NCBI GenBank assembly: GCA_014695175.1
Contig: JACJNV010000394.1
Span: forward strand, 1-32,455
Direction: 5' to 3'
DNA: 32,455 nucleotides
Source: Microcoleus sp. FACHB-DQ6
GTDB lineage: Bacteria > Cyanobacteriota > Cyanobacteriia > Cyanobacteriales > Microcoleaceae
The translations under genes and the position numbers were made by a program. Shown piece by piece: positions 23,659-31,141 of the stretch (the stretch's first letter is position 1; every line of letters begins with the position of its first letter). The notes under the pieces were generated by a model. That model was not told where the DNA came from, did no database searches, and worked only from the letters and a program-made list of their open reading frames with translations.

Positions 23659-24849
23659 ATGCAAATTTACCTCGACTATAGTGCCACAACACCCGCACGC
23701 CCAGAAGCGGTTCAAGCCATGCAAAAAGCCCTGACTCAGCAGTGGGGCAATCCTTCCAGCTTGCACGAGTGGGGACAAAGGGCGGCGACAGCTTTAGAAT
23801 TAGCAAGAATGCAGGTTGCTAGCTTGATTAACGCGCTACCGGAATCGATAATTTTTACCAGTGGCGGCACTGAAGCGGACAATTTGGCAATTATGGGAAT
23901 TGCGCGTCTTTATACAAAGCCGCAGCATATTATTATCTCCAGCGTAGAGCACTCCGCAGTAGCAGAACCGGCGCGACAACTCGAACAGTTGGGATGGGAA
24001 GTGACGCGCCTACCAGTGGATAAATTTGGGCGCATTCACCCTTTGGATTTGCAAGAGTCGCTGCGATCGAATACAGTTTTAATTTCAATCATTTACGGAC
24101 AAAGCGAAGTTGGCACGCTGCAACCAATCGAGGCATTAGGGCAAATTGCTCGCGATCGCAATATCCTGTTTCATACCGATGGAGTTCAAGTTGCAGGCAA
24201 GCTGCAAGTTGACGTGCAGAAACTGCCCGTAGACTTGCTTTCCCTTTCCAGTCACAAACTTTACGGACCGCAAGGTGCGGGGGCGCTTTACGTGCGTCCG
24301 GGAGTAGAATTAGTGCCAATGTTGGGGGGTGGTGGTCAAGAAGTGAAACTGCGTTCCGGAACACAAGCGCTGCCGGTAATTGTCGGTTTTGGGGTGGCGG
24401 CGGAGTTAGCATTGCAGGAAATAGATGTGGAAACGCCGAGGTTAATTGCATTGCGCGATCGACTTTTTGACCGATTATCCCACGTACCCAGTTTAGTACC
24501 AACTGGCGATCGATATTGTCGGCTGCCGCACCACGTCAGTTTTTGCATAGTCTCCCCTTCCTCCCGCCCTTACCAAAAGAGAGATACAGGGCGAATCACA
24601 GGCAAAACTCTGGTGCGGCAGCTAAATTTAGCAGGAATTGGCATTAGTTCCGGTTCTGCTTGTAGCAGCGGCAAACTAACTCCCAGTCCGATATTATTAG
24701 CAATGGGATATGACGAAATCGGCGCCGTTGGTGGAATTCGGTTGACTCTAGGACGAGAAACCACAGAAGCTGATATTGATTGGACAGTAATTGCGATCGA
24801 GCAAATTTTGGATAGATTAATGCCCAAGGTAGCATTATCTAGACGTTAG
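23659..24849 (+). CDS. Cysteine desulfurase (IscS/NifS family)
   Basis: A 396-aa PLP enzyme that removes sulfur from cysteine for Fe-S cluster and thiocofactor assembly. Motifs: YLDYSATTPARPEAV at the N-terminus, TSGGTEADNLAI (about 67-78), SSVEHSAV with H98, HTDGVQ with D174, and SLSSHKLYGPQGAG with PLP lysine K200. The sulfur-accepting C335 is in SSGSACSSGK. The region about 300-316 (SSRPYQKRDTGRITGK) is longer and more charged than in typical members. The C335 loop is of the group I (IscS/NifS) kind, not the SufS kind. Which of several cyanobacterial desulfurases this is cannot be decided, so no symbol is given. No iscU or nif gene is adjacent. Confidence 0.95.
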   Translation: MQIYLDYSATTPARPEAVQAMQKALTQQWGNPSSLHEWGQRAATALELARMQVASLINALPESIIFTSGGTEADNLAIMGIARLYTKPQHIIISSVEHSAVAEPARQLEQLGWEVTRLPVDKFGRIHPLDLQESLRSNTVLISIIYGQSEVGTLQPIEALGQIARDRNILFHTDGVQVAGKLQVDVQKLPVDLLSLSSHKLYGPQGAGALYVRPGVELVPMLGGGGQEVKLRSGTQALPVIVGFGVAAELALQEIDVETPRLIALRDRLFDRLSHVPSLVPTGDRYCRLPHHVSFCIVSPSSRPYQKRDTGRITGKTLVRQLNLAGIGISSGSACSSGKLTPSPILLAMGYDEIGAVGGIRLTLGRETTEADIDWTVIAIEQILDRLMPKVALSRR

Positions 24850-24972
24850 CAGGAAAATCTGCGGTGAAAAACCAAAGAAACCGCGTTTTTTCCCATCTCT
24901 TCGCACAGTAACGAAGTATTCTCATAAAAACCCGGTTTCGACGCACCCATGTGTCCCCGACTAAACGAAATT

Positions 24973-25012
24973 CATCTGCGTCCATCAGCGTACATCCGCC
25001 GACATCTGCGGT
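24973..25012. repeat. 10-bp degenerate tandem repeat, CATCTGCGTC type
   Basis: Four units in exact 10-bp phase start at 24973, 24983, 24993 and 25003 (CATCTGCGTC, CATCAGCGTA, CATCCGCCGA, CATCTGCGGT). They lie in the gap before the TPR-type gene. Confidence 0.6.
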
Positions 25013-25095
25013 TAAAATTCCAAAGTGAAGTAACTCAGAAAACCCACCCCCAACCATGATAAAATAAATCCCGGTGTTATTCACAACTCCCCAAA

Positions 25096-25752
25096 ATGGA
25101 AGAAAACCGCGCCCAAGCCTATCTCCAATTAATTCACACCCTGCTGAATGCCCCCAACGGAGAGGAACCGCAAATATTACAGGATAACTCAGAATTACTC
25201 GATCGCGGATTTCTCGAAACTTGCGAGTTAGTAGCATCAACCTTGGCAGAACAAGGAGGGGAAAATGGCGCTAAATTCCTCCGACATCTAGCTAGTTACC
25301 TAGCGCAACTCATCGATATGAACGATGACGTAGATAGCAATAACTCTGCCAGTGAAAATTTCCAAGAGTATGCAAATTTTTTCTTAGAATTATTGCAAGC
25401 CGAACAAGATAGCAAGGGGGATATAGCAGTAATTTACCCCATGCTGGAAGGACGAAAACATCTCCTGAATGCCAGTTTTGCCGAGACTTTACAGCAAGTG
25501 GCGCAGAAGTTAATTGCCGGCGAAAACTCAGAAACAATTAGCTCAATTATCGGCCTCATTGAAAATTTGAGTAGTCATATTAGTGAGTTTCCCAGTGGGA
25601 ATAGAGCGAATAATATTGAAATTGCCATTACTGGTTATCAAATAGTTTTAAATAATCGCGAACCCGGTAGTGAAAAATGGACGCAAACCCAAAATAATCT
25701 GGCTACTGCCTACAATAACAGAGTCAACGGTTCGCTGGCGGAAAATCTGTAA
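25096..25752 (+). CDS. TPR/CHAT-type protein, truncated by an in-frame stop
   Basis: A 218-aa frame. The N-terminal 170 residues are helical and acidic (ILQDNSELLDRGFLETCELVASTLAEQGG, ANFFLELLQAEQD), as in the region before TPRs of cyanobacterial TPR-CHAT proteins. From about 190 it has a TPR-like unit: NIEIAITGYQIVLNN...EKWTQTQNNLATAYNNRV, then AENL followed by TAA. In these proteins the expected continuation is AEN-(x)2-AI-x-x-Y/F, and the frame after the stop reads exactly RAIGCFEETL. So the stop replaces one codon inside the second TPR and the gene is probably a recent nonsense allele. No CHAT protease domain is encoded further on, so it was already shorter than full-length relatives. It converges on thiL. 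Confidence 0.75.
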   Translation: MEENRAQAYLQLIHTLLNAPNGEEPQILQDNSELLDRGFLETCELVASTLAEQGGENGAKFLRHLASYLAQLIDMNDDVDSNNSASENFQEYANFFLELLQAEQDSKGDIAVIYPMLEGRKHLLNASFAETLQQVAQKLIAGENSETISSIIGLIENLSSHISEFPSGNRANNIEIAITGYQIVLNNREPGSEKWTQTQNNLATAYNNRVNGSLAENL

Positions 25753-25974
25753 CGGGCGATCGGCTGTTTTGAGGAAACTTTAACAGTCGATACCCTTGAG
25801 GCTTTCTCCTTCAATAACGTAGGAAGGTTAAATAATCAGCGCTGGGCCGATCTGAAAAAACTCGACAAAATTAACCTAGAACAAGCCGAATACATCCACC
25901 AAAGAGCAGAGACTAGGGGGTTGAAACCGCCTCTAAACCAACTTTCATCCACTCCCAGTGGACAAGCGAGATAA
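25753..25974 (+). pseudogene. Downstream remnant of the TPR-type gene after the in-frame TAA
   Basis: The same reading frame stays open for 73 codons after TAA (25750-25752), starting RAIGCFEETLTVDTLEAFS and including LEQAEYIHQRAETRG, and ends at TAA 25972-25974, 1 bp before the thiL stop. Near its end (about 25914-25932) is a reverse-oriented copy of the GGTTTCAACC dispersed repeat, coding GLKPP. Confidence 0.65.
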
Positions 25975-25975
25975 T

Positions 25976-27175
25976 TCAGAAGTGTTGAAATCCTCGATCG
26001 ATCTTTAATACAGTATCACGCTCGATACCGCTGCTATCAGTCAACCAGATATCGGTGCTCTCGGTAGCGATTCCCACAATCGCGGCTCCATTTCCTATTT
26101 TTTCCACTAATAACTGAGCATTCGCGATGGGCAAAAACAGCACTAACTCGAAGTCTTCTCCGCCGTATAATGCCCAATCTAAAGCTTTTTCGGTTGATAG
26201 GATTTCGCTGAAAATATCGGGAATTGGTAGTTTTGTGCGATCGACTTTTGCGCCAACACCACTAGCCCGACAAATTTGAATAATCGCATCTGCTAAACCG
26301 TCGCTGCTGTCCATTCCGGCGATTGCAATTGAGGATTTAACCCCCCCCGGCCCCCCCTTGGTAAGGCGGGGAGAATTAACCCCCCCCGGCCCCCCCTTGC
26401 TAAGGGGGGGAGAATTGAAATCTTGCTTCCCCCCCTTAGCAAGGGGGGGACTGAGGGGGGGTTCCATCGCACCTGAAGAATTGAAATCTTGCTTCCCCCC
26501 CTTAGCAAGGGGGGGACTGAGGGGGGGTTCCATCGCCCCTTTGGAACCTAATATTTCCCAAACAACCGGCAAAACATCCAGCCTCGGTTTAGGGCACTGG
26601 TGAGCGAGAATTAAAGAAGCCCGATCGACTTCTGAAAGATTTTGCCCGAATTCTGGATTTAACAGCAATTCTAATCCCGCGCGGGAGGCTCCGTGAACCC
26701 CAGTAGCGACAATCGCCCAATCCGATCGCGCATTTGATCGACTAATGGTACGATCGCACTCAACTTGTCCGAAAGCAGTAATCGCCACCGTCACCACGGG
26801 CGATCGCACAACATCGCCACCGACGATCGGCGTATCATATTCTTGCAAGCAAGCCGTCATCCCCCGATAAAACTCTTCCACCCACTCCACAGCCGTATCC
26901 GCCGCCACAGCGAGGGCTACAGTCACCGCCAGAGGCTTTGCTCCCATAGCCGCCAGATCCGACAAATTCGCTGCTGCAGCGCGCCATCCTGCGTAATAAG
27001 GCCCCGTAGTGCGATCGCTAAAATGCACTTTATCCACCAACATATCTGTAGTGATAGCCAGAGATTGGTTGGGATTTGTCGGAAGTACGGCGCAATCATC
27101 TCCCACGATTTCGGCGGGGCAGAATTTTTGCAATATTCTTAAAAGACCTTGTTCACCGATATCTTTAACTTTCAT
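25976..27175 (-). CDS. thiL: Thiamine-monophosphate kinase with an in-frame repeat insertion
   Basis: ThiL phosphorylates thiamine monophosphate to the cofactor thiamine diphosphate. Motifs: IGDD-like VGDDCAVL (about 24-31), TTDMLVDKVHF, AAANLSDLAAMGAKPL, YRGM, TPIVGGDVVRS, ATGVHGASRAGLELL, GMDSSDGLADAI and YGGEDFELVL near the C-terminus. Family length is about 325-335 aa, but this protein has 399. The extra residues (about 212-280) are two 22-aa units (GAMEPPLSPPLAKGGKQDFN type) and two 13-aa units (PPLSKGGPGGVNS type), encoded by G/C-rich dispersed-repeat DNA at 26338-26540. The insertion lies between the WEILGSK helix end and the DSSDGL metal-binding motif, probably a surface loop, and keeps the frame. 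Without it the enzyme looks intact. It is transcribed with the small gene upstream (32-bp gap). Confidence 0.95.
   Translation of the reverse strand: MKVKDIGEQGLLRILQKFCPAEIVGDDCAVLPTNPNQSLAITTDMLVDKVHFSDRTTGPYYAGWRAAAANLSDLAAMGAKPLAVTVALAVAADTAVEWVEEFYRGMTACLQEYDTPIVGGDVVRSPVVTVAITAFGQVECDRTISRSNARSDWAIVATGVHGASRAGLELLLNPEFGQNLSEVDRASLILAHQCPKPRLDVLPVVWEILGSKGAMEPPLSPPLAKGGKQDFNSSGAMEPPLSPPLAKGGKQDFNSPPLSKGGPGGVNSPRLTKGGPGGVKSSIAIAGMDSSDGLADAIIQICRASGVGAKVDRTKLPIPDIFSEILSTEKALDWALYGGEDFELVLFLPIANAQLLVEKIGNGAAIVGIATESTDIWLTDSSGIERDTVLKIDRGFQHF
26338..26540. repeat. G/C-rich repeat array inside thiL
   Basis: Two tandem 39-bp units (CCCCCCCGGCCCCCCCTTG core) are followed by two 66-bp units (CCCCCCTTAGCAAGGGGGG core plus linker GAATTGAAATCTTGCTTC). 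Both periods are multiples of 3. Related G/C-run DNA sits at 8905-9015. Confidence 0.85.
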
Positions 27176-27207
27176 AAATTTGAATTAGTCGAGCGCACTT
27201 TCTCAAT

Positions 27208-27522
27208 TCACCATTCCTTACCCGAACTCGGCGGTAAGCGCAACCTAGGAAACCTATAAAAAGTATCCCCTTCATCATCTACCTCTAAAACCGCCGAAAA
27301 AATCTTAACTTGCCGAGTTAAATACTGCTGAGCAACTTCAGCCTCAACCCTAGCATTAGCCGCCAGTTGAATCAACGAAATTTGACTGTTTTGAGTTTCC
27401 AATAACTGATAAAAAGCCTCGTCCAAGCGCTGTTTTTGCTTGCTTTCATTCACATTTTTCACAATCAACAAGCCTGCGAATCCGCCCAAACCCATTACCA
27501 ATAAAAATTGTAAAATAGCCAT
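27208..27522 (-). CDS. Small membrane-anchored protein with winged-helix-like domain
   Basis: A 104-aa protein. Residues 4-22 are a transmembrane helix (LQFLLVMGLGGFAGLLIV). The rest has the pattern of a small winged helix: RLDEAFYQLLETQNSQISLIQLAANARVEAEVAQQYLTRQVKIF, then a beta hairpin AVLEVDDEGDTFYRFP. Conserved in cyanobacteria to my knowledge, without a known role. It lies 32 bp upstream of thiL on the same strand, so it is probably co-transcribed. Confidence 0.78.
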   Translation of the reverse strand: MAILQFLLVMGLGGFAGLLIVKNVNESKQKQRLDEAFYQLLETQNSQISLIQLAANARVEAEVAQQYLTRQVKIFSAVLEVDDEGDTFYRFPRLRLPPSSGKEW

Positions 27523-27579
27523 ATTCTCGATTTAATTCCTAATTTCAATAACGAAACTATAAAAATTATCTCTTCTTCC

Positions 27580-27697
27580 AGCCCGCTGAGGCGGGATGTA
27601 TCTGTGCAGAAGCGATTTCAATCTCCTTCACCATCCAGAAACGATTTCAATCGCAGTCACTATTGATTTTTTCAGCCCGCACAAGCGGGCTTTGTTT
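27580..27697. repeat. Two related GC hairpins in the gap before the cyclophilin gene
   Basis: CCCGC-TGAG-GCGGG lies near 27582-27595, and the perfect AGCCCGC-ACAA-GCGGGCT lies at about 27674-27691, followed by TTGTTTGTG and preceded by a T-run. They could act as terminators, but neither is well placed for a plus-strand gene. They sit between the repeat copies at 27612-27756. Confidence 0.45.
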
Positions 27698-27756
27698 GTG
27701 TAAAAGCGATTTCAATCGCCGTCACTTTTGACAAGCAGCGATTTCAATCGCCGTCA
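27612..27756. repeat. Four-copy GCGATTTCAATCGCCGTCA repeat cluster
   Basis: 19-bp cores start at 27612, 27641, 27706 and 27738. The last two are identical and the first two have small changes. Spacing is 29, 65 and 32 bp, close to one or two units of about 31 bp. The same family has single copies at 9101 and 9610 and an inverted one near 25914. Confidence 0.75.
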
Positions 27757-27760
27757 TTAA

Positions 27761-28885
27761 TTAAACTTGAGGTCGCACCAAATTTTCGATTCCTTTAACT
27801 ACCTTAGCAGATACAATCTTGTCTCCCTGCTTCAGTTGCTCCAAAACTTCTTTTCCTTCAATCATGTAACCAAAAACAGCATATCGGCCGTCCAACAAAT
27901 TCAGACCGGCGGGCGTGAGTTCAGGTTCAAACAAGAAAAAGAAAAACTGAGAAGAAGCGCTATCAGGCTCAGTTTCTGTACGGGCCATGGCCACAGTACC
28001 GAAAGCAGAAAAAGGCAAAACAGGTTCGTCGCGATAACGCCCCGCATCTTCTAGAGTAATACCGTAGATAGGTTCTTTTTCGTCCCTGACGAGCACTTCT
28101 AGCGGCACATTCCGGTATTTGCCAGTAGCTGGGTCAATAAAACCGACTTCCTTGCCTTCGGGGTCTCCGGTTTGCAAAACGTAGGATTCTTCCGATCGAA
28201 TAAACGGCAAACCGTCATAAAAACCTCGATCGACCAAATCCACAAAATTACCAGCCGTAACCGGGGCGCTGTAGCCGTCAACCACAACAGTAATTTCCCC
28301 TTTTTCAGTTTGTACAGCCACAGTAGCGCGCCCTTTCAGTTGAGGCAGATTAGCATACTTGGCCGGCACTTCAAATGGAAACTTTGTCACCATCAACTCT
28401 TCGAGTTCGCCTACCGAACCGAGGATTGTGGCTTTCAAGTCAATCACTTTTTCCTTGTCTTTAGCCTCAACAGCCTTTTCCAGTTGAGCAATTCCGTTCT
28501 TGACTGCTGCAACTAGAGTTTCAGCTTCCGGCTTTCTGGCGTCGGGAATACTCTCTAAAAGGTCAGATTCCCGAAGGTTGAGAATCCTGGAAGCCTTGCT
28601 GACATCGCTGCTAATGGGCCCCCAACGTTTAGACCGTATGTGGTTGCCAATGTCTTCGAGACTGATTTGCAACTCTCGCACAGTCTGATTGTCAATAGGT
28701 AAAGCGAAGCGCAGCAGCGCTTGGCCGTCCGTAATCGCATTCCCTGCAGGCATACTGCTGCTGGGCCGTTTGGCATGGGAGACGGCACTGAAACTCAGGG
28801 AGAGAGTGAACAGCAAGAGCGCTAAAGCGACGGTTTTGACCCAGCGCTTGCACGTATCGATCGAGAAATTAGGCCAATGCAACAT
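27761..28885 (-). CDS. Lumenal-type cyclophilin peptidyl-prolyl isomerase (CYP38/TLP40-like)
   Basis: I start at the ATG at 28885, giving 374 aa with a normal signal peptide (KRWVKTVALALLLFTLSLSFSAVSHA). An ATG at 28951 would add 22 residues before it and is less likely. The N-terminal half (about 45-185) is helical (SLEDIGNHIRSKRW, VSKASRILNLRESDLL, LEKAVEAKDKEKVIDLKATILGSVGELEEL), like the PsbQ-like bundle of CYP38. The C-terminal cyclophilin domain includes VVVDGYSAPVTAGNFVDLV, GFYDGLPF, VLQTGDP, GTVAMAR, SSQFFFFLFEP and RYAVFGYMIEGKEVL. In plants the orthologue helps photosystem II assembly in the thylakoid lumen; the same role here is inferred. Divergent from efp. Confidence 0.92.
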   Translation of the reverse strand: MLHWPNFSIDTCKRWVKTVALALLLFTLSLSFSAVSHAKRPSSSMPAGNAITDGQALLRFALPIDNQTVRELQISLEDIGNHIRSKRWGPISSDVSKASRILNLRESDLLESIPDARKPEAETLVAAVKNGIAQLEKAVEAKDKEKVIDLKATILGSVGELEELMVTKFPFEVPAKYANLPQLKGRATVAVQTEKGEITVVVDGYSAPVTAGNFVDLVDRGFYDGLPFIRSEESYVLQTGDPEGKEVGFIDPATGKYRNVPLEVLVRDEKEPIYGITLEDAGRYRDEPVLPFSAFGTVAMARTETEPDSASSQFFFFLFEPELTPAGLNLLDGRYAVFGYMIEGKEVLEQLKQGDKIVSAKVVKGIENLVRPQV

Positions 28886-29295
28886 AACTTTAACTTTTAT
28901 TGCCTCTATTATCTTCCCACAGCGCTGCCCGCCCTCTAAGCTGCTACCCATCTAAAGTGGCTGTTCCTTCGGCCTGGGAGGGAGTTGCCCACTAACAACA
29001 GCCCCTTGCCCCCTGCCATTAACATTTCCGTACAGCACTTGCTCCCTTTGAACGGTAAAATAAAATGCCAATTGCTTTTTGATGCCGTCAGCTAGACTGC
29101 GACTTTAACCTGACCCGCTCAAAAACGGATACAATCCCCAGACTCCTGTCGTGGAGAGATTAAAATTTTAGACCAAGGTTCAATCTCCCAAATTCATCTG
29201 TGGAGTAAATCTAAAATCTAAAATCTAAAATCTAAAATCGACTGACTGTAGTTCCCCCGTGCCTCAAGGCGACGGGATTGCCCGCAAAAATTTAT
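28886..29295. other. Divergent promoter region between cyclophilin and efp
   Basis: It holds the promoters of both genes; I could not pick clear boxes. At 29206-29239 there are about five heptamers TAAAATC in tandem (STRR type). No gene or RNA was seen. Confidence 0.45.
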
Positions 29296-29853
29296 ATGAT
29301 CTCCAGTAACGACTTTCGACCAGGTGTTTCAATTGAATGGAATAACGGCGTGTGGCGGGTTATCGAATTCCTCCACGTCAAGCCAGGAAAAGGCTCGGCT
29401 TTCGTGCGGACAAAATTAAAAAACGTCCAAACCGGAAACGTAGTAGAACAAACCTTCCGGGCGGGCGAGACAATGCCTCAAGCCAACCTGGAAAAGAGCG
29501 TGATGCAGCATACCTATAAAGAGGGCGACGATCTCGTCTTTATGGATATGGAAACTTACGAGGAAAGTCGGCTCAGTGCTAAGCAAATAGGCGATCGTGT
29601 CAAGTACCTCACTGAAGGTATGGAAGTCAGCATCCTGCGCTGGAACGACCAAATCATGGAAGTGGAACTGCCCAACTCTGTTGTCTTGGAAGTGATACAA
29701 ACCGATCCCGGAGTCAAAGGAGATACTGCCACTGGTGGCAGCAAACCCGCCATCCTCTCCACTGGCGCTCAGATTATGGTGCCTCTATTTATTTCCATTG
29801 GAGAACGGATTCGGATTGATACTCGTGAAGACAAGTACCTCGGCCGAGAGTAG
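29296..29853 (+). CDS. efp: Translation elongation factor P
   Basis: EF-P binds the ribosome and relieves stalling at polyproline stretches. Start [10 protein letters not shown] at 29296 matches the conserved N-terminus; the frame is open six codons further up. Length 185 aa is typical. KOW-like domain I contains [16 protein letters not shown], with the tip PGKGSAF carrying the lysine that is modified in many bacteria (about K34). OB domains II and III include [24 protein letters not shown] and the C-terminal signature [22 protein letters not shown]. The efp-accB order is conserved in cyanobacteria. Several proline-rich proteins are encoded in this window, such as that at 14103, so EF-P could help their translation (inference). 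Confidence 0.98.
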   Translation: MISSNDFRPGVSIEWNNGVWRVIEFLHVKPGKGSAFVRTKLKNVQTGNVVEQTFRAGETMPQANLEKSVMQHTYKEGDDLVFMDMETYEESRLSAKQIGDRVKYLTEGMEVSILRWNDQIMEVELPNSVVLEVIQTDPGVKGDTATGGSKPAILSTGAQIMVPLFISIGERIRIDTREDKYLGRE

Positions 29854-30052
29854 AAACGAGGGAGGAAAAGGGAGTTTTTAGTTTTTAGTTCTGAGTTATG
29901 AGTTAAAGAAGTCCAAATTCAATACTCATCGCTCACAGCTTAAAAACTATCCCTTTTGCCTCCAAAGTCGTTGATGCTCCTAGCTTTGCCTGATTCTGAA
30001 TTTTCAATTTTCCATTCTCAATTTTCAATTCTCAATTACCCTTGAATCTGCT

Positions 30053-30610
30053 GTGCAACTAGACTTAAACCAGCTTTGTGACCTGCTAACTGTATTAGAC
30101 AAAACTGGCATTTCGGAACTGACCTTAAAAAGTGGGGATATTGAACTGACAGTACGCAAAGGCATTCTGGCAAGTTCAGCAGGCACCTCTGCTGCGCTCC
30201 CTGCTGCCGTGGCGACTGTCACTCCGAGCGCGTTGGCCGCTGTTGTTAGCCCCACATTAGCGTCACCTCCTGCTGTTGACCAAAATTTAGCAGCGGATCT
30301 GGCTGCCCCTGTACCCGTCGCTCCTGTCGCCGTACCTGCTGCCGTACCTGCTTCTGTCGATACGAAATGGGTGCCAATTATCTCGCCGATGGTAGGAACC
30401 TTTTATCGCGCTGCGGCCCCTGACGAGCCGCCTTTTGTCAATGTGGGCGATCGCATCAAGGTCAATCAGACAGTCTGTATTATCGAAGCGATGAAACTGA
30501 TGAACGAGATCGATGCGGATGAAGTCTCCGGTCAAGTGATGGAAATTTTAGTTCAAAATGGCGAACCTGTCGAATACGGTCAAGTGTTGATGCGAATTAA
30601 TCCGGATTGA
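30053..30610 (+). CDS. accB: Biotin carboxyl carrier protein of acetyl-CoA carboxylase
   Basis: BCCP carries biotin between the biotin carboxylase and carboxyltransferase of acetyl-CoA carboxylase, the first step of fatty acid synthesis. The gene starts with GTG at 30053 (LDLNQLCDLL); no better ATG exists. Residues 1-36 are the N-terminal helix/strand, 40-104 an Ala/Pro-rich flexible linker, and 107-185 the biotinyl domain with ISPMVGTFYRAAAPDEPPFV and IIEAMKLMNEI, in which K148 is the biotinylated lysine. Length 185 aa is typical. It lies 199 bp downstream of efp; the gap is A/T-rich with TTCAATT-type heptamers (about 30000-30036). The ArsR-type gene follows 69 bp later and may share the transcript. 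Confidence 0.98.
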   Translation: MQLDLNQLCDLLTVLDKTGISELTLKSGDIELTVRKGILASSAGTSAALPAAVATVTPSALAAVVSPTLASPPAVDQNLAADLAAPVPVAPVAVPAAVPASVDTKWVPIISPMVGTFYRAAAPDEPPFVNVGDRIKVNQTVCIIEAMKLMNEIDADEVSGQVMEILVQNGEPVEYGQVLMRINPD

Positions 30611-30679
30611 AGGATTACTTTATTGTTATGGACAGAATAAATGCTAATATTTCCCGATCACTTCTCTCCGGTGAGTTTG

Positions 30680-31033
30680 ATGAAGTCATCCCAGCCTGTC
30701 CCGCAAGAGGTTGTGCAACAAGTTGCTGAGTATTTCAGTATTTTGAGCGAACCCATGCGTTTACGAATTTTGAACTTGCTTCGCGACGGCGAAAAATGCG
30801 TGCAAGAATTGGTGGAAGCTACTCAAACGAGTCAAGCCAATGTTTCTAAGCACCTAAAACTCATGCTCCAAGCTGGTATCCTCACTCGCCGGAGTGAAGG
30901 AACTTCAGCTTATTATAAGGTGCAGGACGAGTTAATTTTTGAGCTGTGTAATATGGTGTGCGATCGGCTTGCCAGCAGGATCGAACAGCAAGCCCTACAC
31001 TTTCGGGCATTTAGCCTAACTACGAAGCTCTGA
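30680..31033 (+). CDS. ArsR-family winged-helix transcriptional regulator
   Basis: A protein of about 117 aa starting at the ATG at 30680 (an earlier in-frame ATG at 30641 would add 13 residues). It has the ArsR fold: LSEPMRLRILNLLRDGEKCVQELVEATQTSQANVSKHLKLMLQAGILTRRSEGTSAYYKVQD, with the recognition helix at SQANVSKHLKLM. The metal-site motif ELCVCDL of SmtB/ArsR members is replaced by EKCVQEL with one Cys. Two more Cys lie in the C-terminal helix (ELCNMVCDR). Sensing could therefore be by thiols or a different metal site, or it may not be a metal sensor; the ligand is unknown. It lies downstream of accB. No metal-transport gene is adjacent. Confidence 0.92.
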   Translation: MKSSQPVPQEVVQQVAEYFSILSEPMRLRILNLLRDGEKCVQELVEATQTSQANVSKHLKLMLQAGILTRRSEGTSAYYKVQDELIFELCNMVCDRLASRIEQQALHFRAFSLTTKL

Positions 31034-31141
31034 AAATTAGTTGCCAGTTCTCAGTCCTCAGTCATGAGTCATCAGTTATCAATTCCTACGATCGGCCTTC
31101 AGACCGATGACTAATGGCTTGTAACTAATGACTCATAATTA
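31034..31141. repeat. CAGT-CAT type degenerate heptamers between convergent genes
   Basis: CAGTTCTCAGTCCTCAGTCA followed by GAGTCATCAGTTATCAA, then a partly mirrored AGTAACTAATGACTCAT-like copy. These are STRR-like repeats and may form a stem between the ArsR and GerMN stops. Confidence 0.5.

Noticed and set aside
27612..27756. Possible CRISPR array (repeat containing TTTCAATC)
   Set aside because: Cores are only 19 bp, gaps are 10 to 46 bp and partly related, and no cas gene is near; it fits a dispersed repeat cluster better.
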